From Pseudoalteromonas sp. A25 (GTDB lineage: Bacteria; Pseudomonadota; Gammaproteobacteria; Enterobacterales; Alteromonadaceae): a DNA stretch of 64,000 bases. A program made the translations under genes and the position numbers. A model generated the notes under the pieces. It was not told the DNA's origin and made no database searches. It saw only the letters and a program-made list of their open reading frames with translations. The DNA is taken from the NCBI RefSeq assembly GCF_009176705.1, contig NZ_AP021846.1:1024001-1088000 (forward strand), written 5' to 3'. Shown piece by piece: positions 28,633-37,732 of this stretch; positions within the stretch are counted from its first letter, which is position 1, and every line of letters begins with the position of its first letter.

Positions 28633-30156
28633 ATGAAAATGACCATTCGCGTCAAATTACTGCTCATTATTTTATTGGCCAATACCGCCTTGGTGCTGGC
28701 CATTTACGTTGCAAATAAACTGGCTTTTGAAAAAAGTTTTTCCCAGTACATAGAAAATACCTCACGTGTGCAGTTGCAAGAAGTAATAGCAAAAGTAGCC
28801 CAAACCTATGAGCAACACCAATCACTTGATTGGGTAGATAAAGGTTCTGACGCGTGGGAGGAAGTGGTTCGCATATATTATGATTTGAGCGATGAAGGCA
28901 CGCCACGCAGGCGTATAGCGCCGCGTCAACCACTGCGCCGGTATGAGCAAAGGCAAAATGATGAACCCAGACACCGCCCTCAAAGGCGGCGCGCAGAGGA
29001 CCAAGTTCGGTCACAGAGAGAACGCCGGCCGCCTCCGCCAAGAAGAGCAGTAGAACGACGACTTTTACTCAAAGATGCACACGGCAAGTTGTTGATGGGT
29101 AATACAAAAAACACTAAAAATACATTTTGGTTCCCAGTATACAAAACTGACCATTTAGCTGAGCCTAAACAACAGCGAATGATTGCATTTCTAGGTGTTG
29201 AAGGCAGTGGCCTGATCAGAAACGAGTTTGATACGCTATTTGCTAAACAGCAACAGCAGCAGTTTATTTTAATCGCGTTGATAGCGTTATTGGTGACCAT
29301 CATATTGGCCGTACCATTTAGTAAATACTTAGTAAAACCGATTGTTCTGCTTAGAAAAAATGCCAAAGTGTTGGCACAAGGTAACTATGACGCGCAAGTT
29401 GATATTCATAGTAAGGATGAATTGGGGCTACTTGCGCGGGATATGAATCGCCTAGCAGATACCTTGGCGCAAAACCAAAGTGCTCGGCAACAATGGATTG
29501 CCGATATCTCGCATGAACTGCGCACACCAATTGCGGTGATCCGTGCTGAGATAGAAGGAATGATTGATGGAGTTATACCCACACAAACCGAGCAGTTAAT
29601 GTCATTGAATGAAGAAATTCAGCGCTTAACTCGTCTAGTGGATGATTTACACCAATTATCGTTATCAGATAAGGGGGCACTAACTTACAATATGGCCCAG
29701 CATAATTTATACGACTTACTGTCTCGTACCTTTGCTAAAAGTCGACACCTTATCGACGCCAAACATCTCGCTTTTTCGTTGCAGTGTAATGAACATCTTG
29801 AGATTGAATGTGATGAGCAACGTTTAGGGCAGTTATTTGATAATTTATTACAAAATACTTTGCGTTACACAGACTCATCAGAACAACAACCAGGTACGTT
29901 AGACGTTAAGGTATTGCAACAAGATGGTGTTACGAGTATTTGCTGGCAAGATAGTGCTCCTAGCGTGCCGCAGAGTCAGTTAGATAAGTTATTTGACAGG
30001 CTCTATCGAGTGGAAGGAGCGCGAAGTAGAGCCGCTGGAGGGTCTGGCTTAGGTTTAGCGATATGCCAAAGTATTGTGCAGGCACATAACGGTGAAATAA
30101 AAGCGTGCTTGAGTGAACTCGGTGGTGTCGCTATTATGATTGAACTGAGACATTAA
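28633..30156 (+). CDS. Sensor histidine kinase with Arg-rich periplasmic insert
   Basis: The 507-residue kinase has TM1 (8-27) and a periplasmic domain. TM2 (about 210-230, after a poly-Gln patch KQQQQQ) is followed by HAMP, HisKA (ISHELRTPIAVI) and HATPase with GGSGLGLAICQ. The C-terminal half resembles BaeS/CpxA-type kinases. The periplasmic domain is odd: residues 91-143 hold about 20 Arg with many Pro and Gln, including RRRIAPRQP and RRPPPPRR. This may bind polyanions such as LPS, nucleic acid or polyphosphate, or be a low-complexity insertion. The response regulator gene follows 13 bp downstream and the di-heme peroxidase precedes it. Confidence 0.88.
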   Translation: MKMTIRVKLLLIILLANTALVLAIYVANKLAFEKSFSQYIENTSRVQLQEVIAKVAQTYEQHQSLDWVDKGSDAWEEVVRIYYDLSDEGTPRRRIAPRQPLRRYEQRQNDEPRHRPQRRRAEDQVRSQRERRPPPPRRAVERRLLLKDAHGKLLMGNTKNTKNTFWFPVYKTDHLAEPKQQRMIAFLGVEGSGLIRNEFDTLFAKQQQQQFILIALIALLVTIILAVPFSKYLVKPIVLLRKNAKVLAQGNYDAQVDIHSKDELGLLARDMNRLADTLAQNQSARQQWIADISHELRTPIAVIRAEIEGMIDGVIPTQTEQLMSLNEEIQRLTRLVDDLHQLSLSDKGALTYNMAQHNLYDLLSRTFAKSRHLIDAKHLAFSLQCNEHLEIECDEQRLGQLFDNLLQNTLRYTDSSEQQPGTLDVKVLQQDGVTSICWQDSAPSVPQSQLDKLFDRLYRVEGARSRAAGGSGLGLAICQSIVQAHNGEIKACLSELGGVAIMIELRH

Positions 30157-30169
30157 ACGGACAGCCTGT

Positions 30170-30862
30170 GTGTCGAACAAACATATTCTTATCGTAGAAG
30201 ATGAGCCTAAACTTGCCGATATTTTAAATAAGTATTTGGCGCAAGCAGAGTTTACCTCACATATTGTAATTGATGGCGCCGATGCAGAACCTGCTTATAA
30301 AAGCCAGCAGCCAGCACTCATTTTACTCGATTTAATGCTACCAAATGTCGATGGCATTGAAATTTGTAGGCGGATCCGAGCATACTCAAATGTACCAATC
30401 GTGATGATCACCGCCAAGGTAGAAGAGGTTGATAGATTACTTGGTCTAGAAATTGGTGCCGACGATTATATTTGTAAACCCTACAGCCCAAAAGAAGTGG
30501 TTGCCCGAGTTAAAGCTATTTTACGACGTGTGGCGTTGAATGAGCATGGCCAGGTAACAGATGTTGAAAGCAAGCTAAAACTCGATGAAGAAACCTTGTT
30601 TGCATCATTTTTGAGTGCTCGAGTGTCTTTAACGCATGTTGAGTTTATGCTGCTCAAAGCTATGTATGGTCATCCCGGGCGGATCTATAGCAGAGATGCA
30701 CTGATGGACCATATTTATGACGACAGTCACATTGTCAGCGATAGAACTATCGACAGCCACATTAAAAAAATCCGCAAAAAGTTACACGGTATTGCACCTG
30801 AACATGAGTTTATTCATTCAATTTATGGTGCGGGTTATAAGTTTGAGGCGCAAACGAGCTAA
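30170..30862 (+). CDS. OmpR/BaeR-type response regulator
   Basis: The 230-residue product starts at GTG 30170. It has a receiver (HILIVEDEPKLAD; phospho-Asp in LILLDLMLP; Lys in YICKPYSP) and a winged-helix DNA-binding domain with SDRTIDSHIKKIRKK and GAGYKFE. It is the cognate partner of the preceding sensor kinase by distance and orientation. Likely targets include its own operon with the di-heme peroxidase; no operator was identified by eye. It ends at a bidirectional hairpin shared with the LysR gene. Confidence 0.9.
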   Translation: MSNKHILIVEDEPKLADILNKYLAQAEFTSHIVIDGADAEPAYKSQQPALILLDLMLPNVDGIEICRRIRAYSNVPIVMITAKVEEVDRLLGLEIGADDYICKPYSPKEVVARVKAILRRVALNEHGQVTDVESKLKLDEETLFASFLSARVSLTHVEFMLLKAMYGHPGRIYSRDALMDHIYDDSHIVSDRTIDSHIKKIRKKLHGIAPEHEFIHSIYGAGYKFEAQTS

Positions 30863-30867
30863 ACAAA

Positions 30868-30894
30868 ACATGCCGTTGTTTCACAGCGGCATGT
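30868..30894. terminator. Hairpin terminator between response regulator and LysR
   Basis: ACATGCCGTTG (30868-30878) pairs with CAGCGGCATGT (30884-30894), with one G-T pair and a 5-nt loop. A T-rich tail follows on the minus strand (TTTTGTTT), so it works best for the LysR gene. No T-run follows on the plus strand. Confidence 0.65.
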
Positions 30895-30900
30895 GTACTG

Positions 30901-31764
30901 TCAACTAGCGATGTCGATACTTTGTGCTTGTACAGCGTATTGCTGCGCCAAGGTTGAACAAAAATTGTCCGATACTGGGTTTTGCTGACTATTAGAGCGA
31001 ACTAACACAACGTCTGCAACAGGCAGGCTTGGCAAAGATTTATCATCTAATATCGTTAAATCACCAACACTGAGTTTACCCATAGCACTAACTGCTAAGC
31101 CACTTTTCACAATCCCCCTCAGAGCGCTTGCACTGCCGCTGCAGGCAACAATTTTATAAGCTTGATTTTGTTTATGTAACCCTTCAATGGCTGCTTGATG
31201 GAAGCGACAATCCCGCTGAAAAATAGCGATGGGAATAGGAGAGTTTAGCGCTATTTGTTTTTTTGGATAATGAACCCAAACACCAGGCGTTGATTCGAGT
31301 AAATAGCCTTCTTCTGAGTCAGAAGATCGCGTGATGACAGCTAAATCAAGGTGACCACTATCAATCATGATTTTTACTCGGTTACTAGGTGTACAGGTTA
31401 TTTGTAAATCAAGATTTGGCCAATGCTGGTGGAGGAGCTGCACTAATATGGGCAACACAGATTCTGCGTAATCATCAGGGCAACCTAATCGCAATAGCGT
31501 ACTTGGCTGGGCGGCATTCATTTGTTGCAGTGTGTCATCATGAAGTTGCACTAACTGTTTGGCATAGCGCGCAAAAATTTGCCCATCCAAAGATAAGTTA
31601 AGCGTTCTGCCTTGTTTTATAAATAAAGACTTGCCTAAATCTTGCTCTAGCTTTTTCATCTGCATGCTGATGGCAGATTGAGTACGACTGACTTGTTTTG
31701 CCGCGCGGGTAAAACTACCCGTTTCAACAAATGCCAAAAAGCTTCTCAATGCATCGATATCCAT
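30901..31764 (-). CDS. LysR-family transcriptional regulator
   Basis: The 287-residue product has an N-terminal winged helix (MDIDALRSFLAFVETGSFT, RTQSAISMQMKKLE) and a C-terminal inducer-binding fold. It diverges from the GST and racemase genes. The intergenic perfect palindrome at 31775-31799 overlaps its start region and has the T-N11-A form used by LysR proteins, so self-repression and activation of the GST operon are likely. The inducer is unknown; the neighbours suggest an amino-acid or glutathione-conjugate signal. Confidence 0.9.
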   Translation of the reverse strand: MDIDALRSFLAFVETGSFTRAAKQVSRTQSAISMQMKKLEQDLGKSLFIKQGRTLNLSLDGQIFARYAKQLVQLHDDTLQQMNAAQPSTLLRLGCPDDYAESVLPILVQLLHQHWPNLDLQITCTPSNRVKIMIDSGHLDLAVITRSSDSEEGYLLESTPGVWVHYPKKQIALNSPIPIAIFQRDCRFHQAAIEGLHKQNQAYKIVACSGSASALRGIVKSGLAVSAMGKLSVGDLTILDDKSLPSLPVADVVLVRSNSQQNPVSDNFCSTLAQQYAVQAQSIDIAS

Positions 31765-31774
31765 TTTGCGTCCA

Positions 31775-31799
31775 AACCTATCAGTAATGCTGATAGGTT
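31775..31799. promoter_or_regulatory. LysR-type operator palindrome
   Basis: AACCTATCAG (31775-31784), five bases, CTGATAGGTT (31790-31799): a perfect 10-bp inverted repeat in the 112-bp space between the LysR gene and the GST gene. The core matches the ATC-N9-GAT/T-N11-A box of LysR regulators. Confidence 0.7.
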
Positions 31800-31876
31800 A
31801 TATCAAAATTATCCGTTAGTCATGGCCGATATTATTCGCTTTAATAAGCGAACATTACTTATCAAGGAACAATAAA

Positions 31877-32533
31877 ATGCAGTTATATATAGGCAACAAG
31901 AACTATTCCACATGGTCATTGAGGGCTTGGCTAATACTTGAAAAATATAATATTCCGTTCGAAGAAGTAAAACTTCCACTCGATACTTCTGTCTTTTATG
32001 AGCGCTTAAAAGGGATTACACCAAGCATGAAAGTGCCTACTTTAGTTGACCAGAATACACACGTTTGGGATTCACTCGCAATTTGTGAATACATCAATGA
32101 TACTTATTTGTCTGGTGACGCATGGCCTAGGAGTGGCGCAACTAAAGCAAAAGCGCGTGCCATAGCATGTGAAATGCACTCTGGGTTTAACGCGCTGCGT
32201 AATGAAATGCCAATGAATATTCGCGCTAAACGTCGTTTAACGACGTCCGATGCGTGTAAAAAAGATATTGCTCGCATAGAGCAAATTTGGACTGAGCAAA
32301 TGGCGCACTTTGCAGATAATGGTGGATGGCTATTTGGCCAGTGGTCGATAGCGGATGCCATGTTTGCTCCAGTAGTATTGAGATTTAAAACTTACGGCAT
32401 CGAGTTAAACCCACAGGCCAGAATTTACATGGAAACGGCGCTCAGTTGCCCTGCAATGAAAAGTTGGGTAGAGGCGGCGCTACTTGAGCATGATATTGTT
32501 GCCATTGATGAAGCTGGCGAAGAAATTGTATAG
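31877..32533 (+). CDS. Glutathione S-transferase family protein
   Basis: The 218-residue protein has a thioredoxin-like N-terminal domain (KNYSTWSLRAWLILEKYNIPF, the catalytic Ser/Tyr region; VPTLVD cis-Pro) and an all-helical C-terminal domain with IADAMFAPV. The sequence is of the bacterial GST type that conjugates or dehalogenates small electrophiles or acts as an isomerase. It lies divergent from LysR and 8 bp before the racemase, so the two enzymes are co-transcribed. Confidence 0.88.
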   Translation: MQLYIGNKNYSTWSLRAWLILEKYNIPFEEVKLPLDTSVFYERLKGITPSMKVPTLVDQNTHVWDSLAICEYINDTYLSGDAWPRSGATKAKARAIACEMHSGFNALRNEMPMNIRAKRRLTTSDACKKDIARIEQIWTEQMAHFADNGGWLFGQWSIADAMFAPVVLRFKTYGIELNPQARIYMETALSCPAMKSWVEAALLEHDIVAIDEAGEEIV

Positions 32534-32541
32534 GAGTCGGT

Positions 32542-33249
32542 ATGAAAACAATAGGATTACTCGGGGGCATGAGTTGGGAGTCTACGCTCAGTTATTATCG
32601 TTTGATTAATGAAGGTATTAAGTCTCATTTAGGGGGGCTTAATAGTGCAAAAATAATAATGAATAGTGTTAATTTTGCAGATATTGAAGTTTTGCAGCGC
32701 GCTGGTGATTGGGAGCAGTGTGGCCAAATATTGGGTGAAGCGGCCAAAGGATTGGAGCTTGCTGGCGCACAGTGCCTAGTGATCTGTACCAACACAATGC
32801 ATAAGGTTGTTGAGCAGATCAGGCAATATACGTCATTGCCTGTGTTACATGTTGCAGATGTGGTTGCCAATGCGCTAAAGGCACAAAGTATTGAATGTGC
32901 TGCACTTCTGGGGACCCGTTTTACCATGCAAGAATCGTTTTACATCGAGCGATTGAAGAGTCATGGATTAAAAATCGTAGTACCTAGCGAGTCGCAGCAA
33001 GACACTGTACATAACATTATTTATCAAGAGCTGTGTGTGGGTACAATATGCACAAGTTCAAAAGCTCAATATATTAACGTGATTGATTTGTTAAGTCAGC
33101 GAGGAGCAAAAGGGGTCATACTCGGATGTACTGAAATTGGCTTATTGATTTCCCAGAAAGATAGTGCATTACCGCTATTTGATACCACTTATTTGCATGC
33201 TCAAGCGGTTGTAAATTATGCCATAAACATACACTCACAGGCTGTTTGA
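32542..33249 (+). CDS. Aspartate/glutamate racemase family protein
   Basis: The 235-residue enzyme has the family's two catalytic Cys: one in VICTNTMHK and one in LGCTEIGLL. The N-terminal GLLGGMSWESTLSYY is typical of YgeA/aspartate racemases rather than MurI. It probably interconverts L- and D-amino acids (Asp, Glu or a broader set) without cofactor in the cytoplasm. Downstream of GST by 8 bp and regulated with it by the LysR protein, by inference. Followed 60 bp later by a TonB receptor that may or may not belong to the unit. Confidence 0.88.
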   Translation: MKTIGLLGGMSWESTLSYYRLINEGIKSHLGGLNSAKIIMNSVNFADIEVLQRAGDWEQCGQILGEAAKGLELAGAQCLVICTNTMHKVVEQIRQYTSLPVLHVADVVANALKAQSIECAALLGTRFTMQESFYIERLKSHGLKIVVPSESQQDTVHNIIYQELCVGTICTSSKAQYINVIDLLSQRGAKGVILGCTEIGLLISQKDSALPLFDTTYLHAQAVVNYAINIHSQAV

Positions 33250-33309
33250 AATATTGCGATTTAGGCAGATTAAACTATACCTATAACTAGCTGATTTTAT
33301 TTCAGGTCG

Positions 33310-35625
33310 ATGTTCATAATGAAAGCTTTGTTTAGTTTTAGCTGCATGTTGTATTGTTTTTCTGTCAGCTTTTCTGCCTATTCTCAATCCTCTGATGAGT
33401 TGTTTGAGCTGACTTTAGACGACCTATTGGATTTATCGGTTACTTCAGGTTCAGACAGAGAAGAAAAACTGCGAAATACACCGGCTTCTATCCAAGTAGT
33501 TACAGCAGCTCAGATCCGACAACGTGGTTATACTAATATTAGTGAAGTGCTTTCAGATTTGTCGGGGTTCGATATCAATATAACAAATAGCCCCGATAGG
33601 GTTACTTTTTATCAGCGTGGCTATCGTACGCCCAGTGTGCAGCGCTCTTTGATCATGGTTAACGGCATCATTAATAACCACCTTTGGAGTCACGACTTTC
33701 CTGCCAATAGGCAAATTCCGCTAACAGGTGTTGAACGTATTGAGGTGTTATCGGGGCCAGCAGGCGCGGTGTATGGCCCAAATGCCTTTCTAGGGATCGT
33801 TAATATTATCACTAAAAAAGGCAAAGATTTAGAGCAAGACGGCAGCGACTTTACTATGCAAGCTCAGTTGGCTGACTTCAACTCCAAAGGGCTCGATATG
33901 AGCGCCCAAGGCAAATATGAACGATGGAGTTATTGGCTAAGTGCAAAGGCGTTTGAAAGCGATGGCCCACAGCTTGACGATATGGCAAGTTGGGGGTTTG
34001 TCGATGAAAAATATTTATCTGACAAGGGAATTTGGGGCCCTGTGCTCACTCACGGACATGATGGTGTGCCATATGGTCGGTATGTCTCAAAAGACAGAGA
34101 AAGTGGTGTTTTTGGAGAAGTGAGTTTAGATAACTTTACTTTAGGATTAAATCATTGGATCACGCATAATGGGTACGGCGTGCAATTTAGTTTTGACAGA
34201 GGTCAACCTAATGCAGCTTGGAGCCGAAAAACAACAATGTACTATCTTGAGCATCAAAACACATTGCAAAATGGTATAGGCATTAAGAGCTTTGTGAGTT
34301 TTCGCAAAGAGCAAAGATACGGTGATTGGGCAGAGGCCAGCCCCGACGAGCAAAGTGAGCGTGCCAAACTATCTTATGTAACCATATCTGACTGGAACTC
34401 ACGCAGTTCATCTTTTAAAGCGCGGCAAGATTATGAATATCAGTACTCTGATGTATTGCATTACGCATTAGGCCTAAAATACGAGCGCAAAGAGTTAACA
34501 AAAGCGTATGAAATTTGTGGCTATTGGGCATCTGCATTTTGCTCATTAGAACGTGATGATGAGTTAGGACCGTATGGGCTCGGTAAAGGCGTATATTACT
34601 CTACTGACCAATCGATGCCGGTATCGCTAGGTGGCTTAGGTGACATGCCAGACTCTAACTTAATTAATACAACAGATAGAGGAGCGTACTTTAGAGCAAC
34701 ATTACAAGAAGATGATTGGTCGCTCAGTGGTGCAGTTAGATGGGATAACAATTCAATTTATGGCACGTTTGTAAAACCTCGGTTTGCAGCTACTTATGAT
34801 TATGATGAAAGCAATACCGTTAAGCTGATCTATGCAACAGCGTTTCAAGAGCCGGCTCCAATACAGCTGTACGGAGGGTGGAATGGCAGAAACGCCAACC
34901 CAAATTTATTGCCAGAAGAAGTGAGAGATCTCTCCTTGATATGGATGTATCAACGTGGCGCACTATTTAGCGATTTGTCTGCTTTTTATAGTAAATATAA
35001 AAACGTGATTAAAGAAGAAGCAGATAATGCCGGTAAAAGAGACGTTAAAGGGGTTGAGTGGAGAGTGAAATATGAAATGGATAATCACTGGTTTGATGCA
35101 GCTCAGATAAGCAGTTATTTTAATTACAGCTATACCGATGTCACCAGTTATATTTATTACGATCATCAACGTGCACGCTGGGTGGGTAATGGTAGTGCCG
35201 CTTGTGAGCAAGATGACAGTTTATGCGGTGATTATCGTGTAGCACTTGGGGACATTGCACCACATAAGCTTAATGTTGGTGCAAATATACCGGTGAGCCA
35301 AAAGTGGAGTATCAATGCTCGGGTTAATTACATCTCTTCTAGGCAGTTATATTTAAGAAATCCGCTTAGGGATGAGGGGATCAAACTTGGTGATTATCTA
35401 ACAACGAACCTAAGTGTGGTTTGGCGCAGTGGTAAATTAAGCGCTCACATTAAAGTGAATAACGTGTTTGATAGTCAGATTTATCACCCAGGGGTTGGTA
35501 CAGCAGATTCTGGTAGTACTTTTACTGATGATGGCGGTAACTTGCTGCGTACTCAAGGTTTCTATAACTCTGTACTGCCGCAAGTTGGCCGTAATTGGGA
35601 GTTTGTAATTACGGCTAATTTTTAG
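33310..35625 (+). CDS. TonB-dependent receptor
   Basis: A 771-residue outer-membrane receptor. An ATG at 33319 (MKALFSFSC) is an equally good start. After the signal peptide (to SAYSQ) comes LTLDDLLDLSVTSGSDREEKL, then a plug domain with NTPASIQVVTAAQIRQRG, DRVTFYQRGYR and GPAGAVYGPNAFLG. The barrel ends with WEFVITANF. The N-terminal DLLDLSVTS style occurs in receptors for siderophores and other iron or vitamin compounds, but that alone does not fix the substrate. No Fur-type site was recognised by eye. Genes for uptake partners are not adjacent. Confidence 0.88.
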   Translation: MFIMKALFSFSCMLYCFSVSFSAYSQSSDELFELTLDDLLDLSVTSGSDREEKLRNTPASIQVVTAAQIRQRGYTNISEVLSDLSGFDINITNSPDRVTFYQRGYRTPSVQRSLIMVNGIINNHLWSHDFPANRQIPLTGVERIEVLSGPAGAVYGPNAFLGIVNIITKKGKDLEQDGSDFTMQAQLADFNSKGLDMSAQGKYERWSYWLSAKAFESDGPQLDDMASWGFVDEKYLSDKGIWGPVLTHGHDGVPYGRYVSKDRESGVFGEVSLDNFTLGLNHWITHNGYGVQFSFDRGQPNAAWSRKTTMYYLEHQNTLQNGIGIKSFVSFRKEQRYGDWAEASPDEQSERAKLSYVTISDWNSRSSSFKARQDYEYQYSDVLHYALGLKYERKELTKAYEICGYWASAFCSLERDDELGPYGLGKGVYYSTDQSMPVSLGGLGDMPDSNLINTTDRGAYFRATLQEDDWSLSGAVRWDNNSIYGTFVKPRFAATYDYDESNTVKLIYATAFQEPAPIQLYGGWNGRNANPNLLPEEVRDLSLIWMYQRGALFSDLSAFYSKYKNVIKEEADNAGKRDVKGVEWRVKYEMDNHWFDAAQISSYFNYSYTDVTSYIYYDHQRARWVGNGSAACEQDDSLCGDYRVALGDIAPHKLNVGANIPVSQKWSINARVNYISSRQLYLRNPLRDEGIKLGDYLTTNLSVVWRSGKLSAHIKVNNVFDSQIYHPGVGTADSGSTFTDDGGNLLRTQGFYNSVLPQVGRNWEFVITANF

Positions 35626-35652
35626 TTTATGTGCAATGGTATCTACGAGGTT

Positions 35653-37272
35653 TTAAAGTGGCGGTGCAACAACAGATAAGCTTTTGGGTAATACTTTTAT
35701 ATGTAGCTTTTGAGCTTTTTCTATCTCGCCATCAATACAATAATGGAAAGGTTTTGATGCGCTGATCTGTAGTGACTTTCCTTGTTGATGTTTTACGTTA
35801 GCATTTTTTGGTTGCTCAGACACAGAGCGATTTAGTAGCTCAGTAAGGCTAAGCAGCTTATCGCTCGTATCGCTTTGGTATTCTAATTGTGTGATATCAA
35901 ACATTCCGTCTTGCCAATCAGGCGCCCCACCGCCTTGTGCTAATAAGGTTGTCATTGGTGCTGCATTGGCTATAGCTAAACTTGAGCTAGTTATTTTTTG
36001 TATATCTTTACTGTCAACCTGCATCTCAACATTGAGTGGCTTACTATCTAAAAGCGCATCCATAAAGCCTTGAATATAAGCTAGTTGGCCATGCTGGTTT
36101 TTTAACTCCCGATCAGCATAGGTGATCATTTTTTCTTCTATGCCTAATGCAACAACGAGTAATGCAGTTTTGTCGTTACACAAAAGGGTGTCCATCTGAA
36201 CGATATGATGTTCAAGCAATGCATTGCATGCATAACTAAACGGGTTTACTTTGCTCCCTATACCAAAAATAACATGTGCCAGTGCATTGGCGGTACCCAT
36301 TGGCAGTATTGCTAATCTGTGGTGCGTATTTTTTATTGCTGCGGCGACTTCAGCCACTGTGCCATCACCACCACAAGCAACGAAAGTATGCGCATCGCAT
36401 GGCGCAATCGATTGTACCAGCTTGGTTACATCCGTTTCTTTGTCCGTGAAGTGACAATTAATCATATAGCGCTGCGAAAGTAAGCCAAGGATTTGGTTTG
36501 CGTATTGTTGCCATTTGCCCCCTCCTGAAACGGGATTAACAATCAATGAGATATTGGGGGCTTGGTGTTCTTTAATATAATTGCTTAGGATCAGTAAACG
36601 TTTCAACTGCTTTTTATTCAGTCTTGCTGTATTGCGAATAGACTGCACTTTTTCAATAACTTGTCTTTCAGAAAGTGTTGGCTCGGTGGCTAAAAGGTAG
36701 GCGCAGAGCATAAAGAAAGAGCGCCCTCTGCCTAATGCACAATGAACTACTACTTTATTGCCAAGTTGATGTTGAGCTTTGATCCAATTAATTGCATGTA
36801 ATAACTGCGTTTCGCTTGGTGAGTAATGATCTAGCACGGGTAAATTCAGATAATACAAGTGCTCTTGTTCTGCTGACCAATTTAAACCATCAAATTCGGC
36901 GGTAACGTCTAAGATAGCATTAATACCTTGCGATTCGAGCGTCTCAATATCAGTGGGGAACAGCCGACATGCGAGAAACAAGTTGGGTGTGATCTCTTGA
37001 ATAGCCGGCACTTTATCGTTGTGGCGCATTAGTGCGTTGTAAAGTTGTGTTGCGAGTAAATAGGGCAGAAATAGTGCTTTAACCCAAAAGGGGATCGCAC
37101 CGGTTGCTGATTTACGAAACAAACTGGGGTAGTTGGTTGCGTAAGCAAAGGTGACGCAGGCAACGGAAATGGTTAACCAGACGATAGGAAATAAAAACCA
37201 ACCTCCATAACTTAGCCATGTTAAGTATAGGCAAGCCGTCAGTATCATGAGGTAATATTTAGTCATTTTCAT
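35653..37272 (-). CDS. Membrane dual-specificity phosphatase fused to diacylglycerol kinase-like domain
   Basis: The 539-residue protein has N-terminal TM helices (about 6-46, and 63-80). A tyrosine/dual-specificity phosphatase domain has the HCxxGxxR loop at 177-184 (HCALGRGR, Cys178, Arg184) and an upstream LDVTAEFD. A diacylglycerol/sphingosine kinase fold starts at about 240 with IVNPVSGGGK and GGDGTVAEVA (301-310). Both active sites look intact. A lipid kinase joined to a phosphatase suggests phosphatidate or phosphoinositide-like lipid turnover or dephosphorylation of a phospholipid precursor. Similar fusions occur in other proteobacteria. It is transcribed alone. Confidence 0.85.
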   Translation of the reverse strand: MKMTKYYLMILTACLYLTWLSYGGWFLFPIVWLTISVACVTFAYATNYPSLFRKSATGAIPFWVKALFLPYLLATQLYNALMRHNDKVPAIQEITPNLFLACRLFPTDIETLESQGINAILDVTAEFDGLNWSAEQEHLYYLNLPVLDHYSPSETQLLHAINWIKAQHQLGNKVVVHCALGRGRSFFMLCAYLLATEPTLSERQVIEKVQSIRNTARLNKKQLKRLLILSNYIKEHQAPNISLIVNPVSGGGKWQQYANQILGLLSQRYMINCHFTDKETDVTKLVQSIAPCDAHTFVACGGDGTVAEVAAAIKNTHHRLAILPMGTANALAHVIFGIGSKVNPFSYACNALLEHHIVQMDTLLCNDKTALLVVALGIEEKMITYADRELKNQHGQLAYIQGFMDALLDSKPLNVEMQVDSKDIQKITSSSLAIANAAPMTTLLAQGGGAPDWQDGMFDITQLEYQSDTSDKLLSLTELLNRSVSEQPKNANVKHQQGKSLQISASKPFHYCIDGEIEKAQKLHIKVLPKSLSVVAPPL

Positions 37273-37732
37273 AGCCGAGTATTCCTTACGAGTACGTTGA
37301 TTTTTATAGTAAAGCTACTATCACTGCGAATCCCACATTAACAGATTAGCTCAGCTTTGCCCATTTGTGCTCATTTGATGTGTTTAAAGTGCTGCCATCA
37401 AAATAGTCGGTTTCTTCAATTTAAGTTCGTATGCGTGCTGCACAGCGGTAGTTGTCTTACTCAAGCTTTGCTGTGGATGTCGTTGACAATACGCTACCGC
37501 TGATTTTAGAGGGTTCAAGAGGGGGACCTTAGCTTTTAGAAACAAAACTGGCTTTTAAAGTTGTTGAGTGAGCTTGGTTGTGCCATGTTTAAAAAGATTT
37601 TTACTGTTTTTGCAATTTTAGAAGTTTGATATAACAAACAATTTTAAAGTTTTTATTCTAATTTCTGGGCATGTATGAAATATTAACCTTTTGATTTGTA
37701 TTTAGGAGTATGCGCGCTGCGCTATTAGTTAA
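37273..37732. other. Long intergenic region upstream of the chemotaxis receptor
   Basis: No ORF with a convincing ribosome site is seen. It holds an imperfect hairpin (37443-37502, separate entry) and an extended -10 element TGATATAAC (37627-37635) that may start the receptor mRNA. Its -35 is weak. Confidence 0.45.
37443..37502. other. Long imperfect inverted repeat, possible structured RNA
   Basis: CAGCGGTAG (37443-37451) pairs with CTACCGCTG (37494-37502), and TTGTC (37452-37456) pairs with GACAA (37485-37489). The right side has a 4-nt bulge and the loop is 28 nt. It lies in a 460-bp gap and is not attached to either gene. Confidence 0.5.

Noticed and set aside
37443..37502. Integron attC site
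   Set aside because: The stem lacks the GTTRRRY/RYYYAAC ends of attC and there is no integrase or cassette array.
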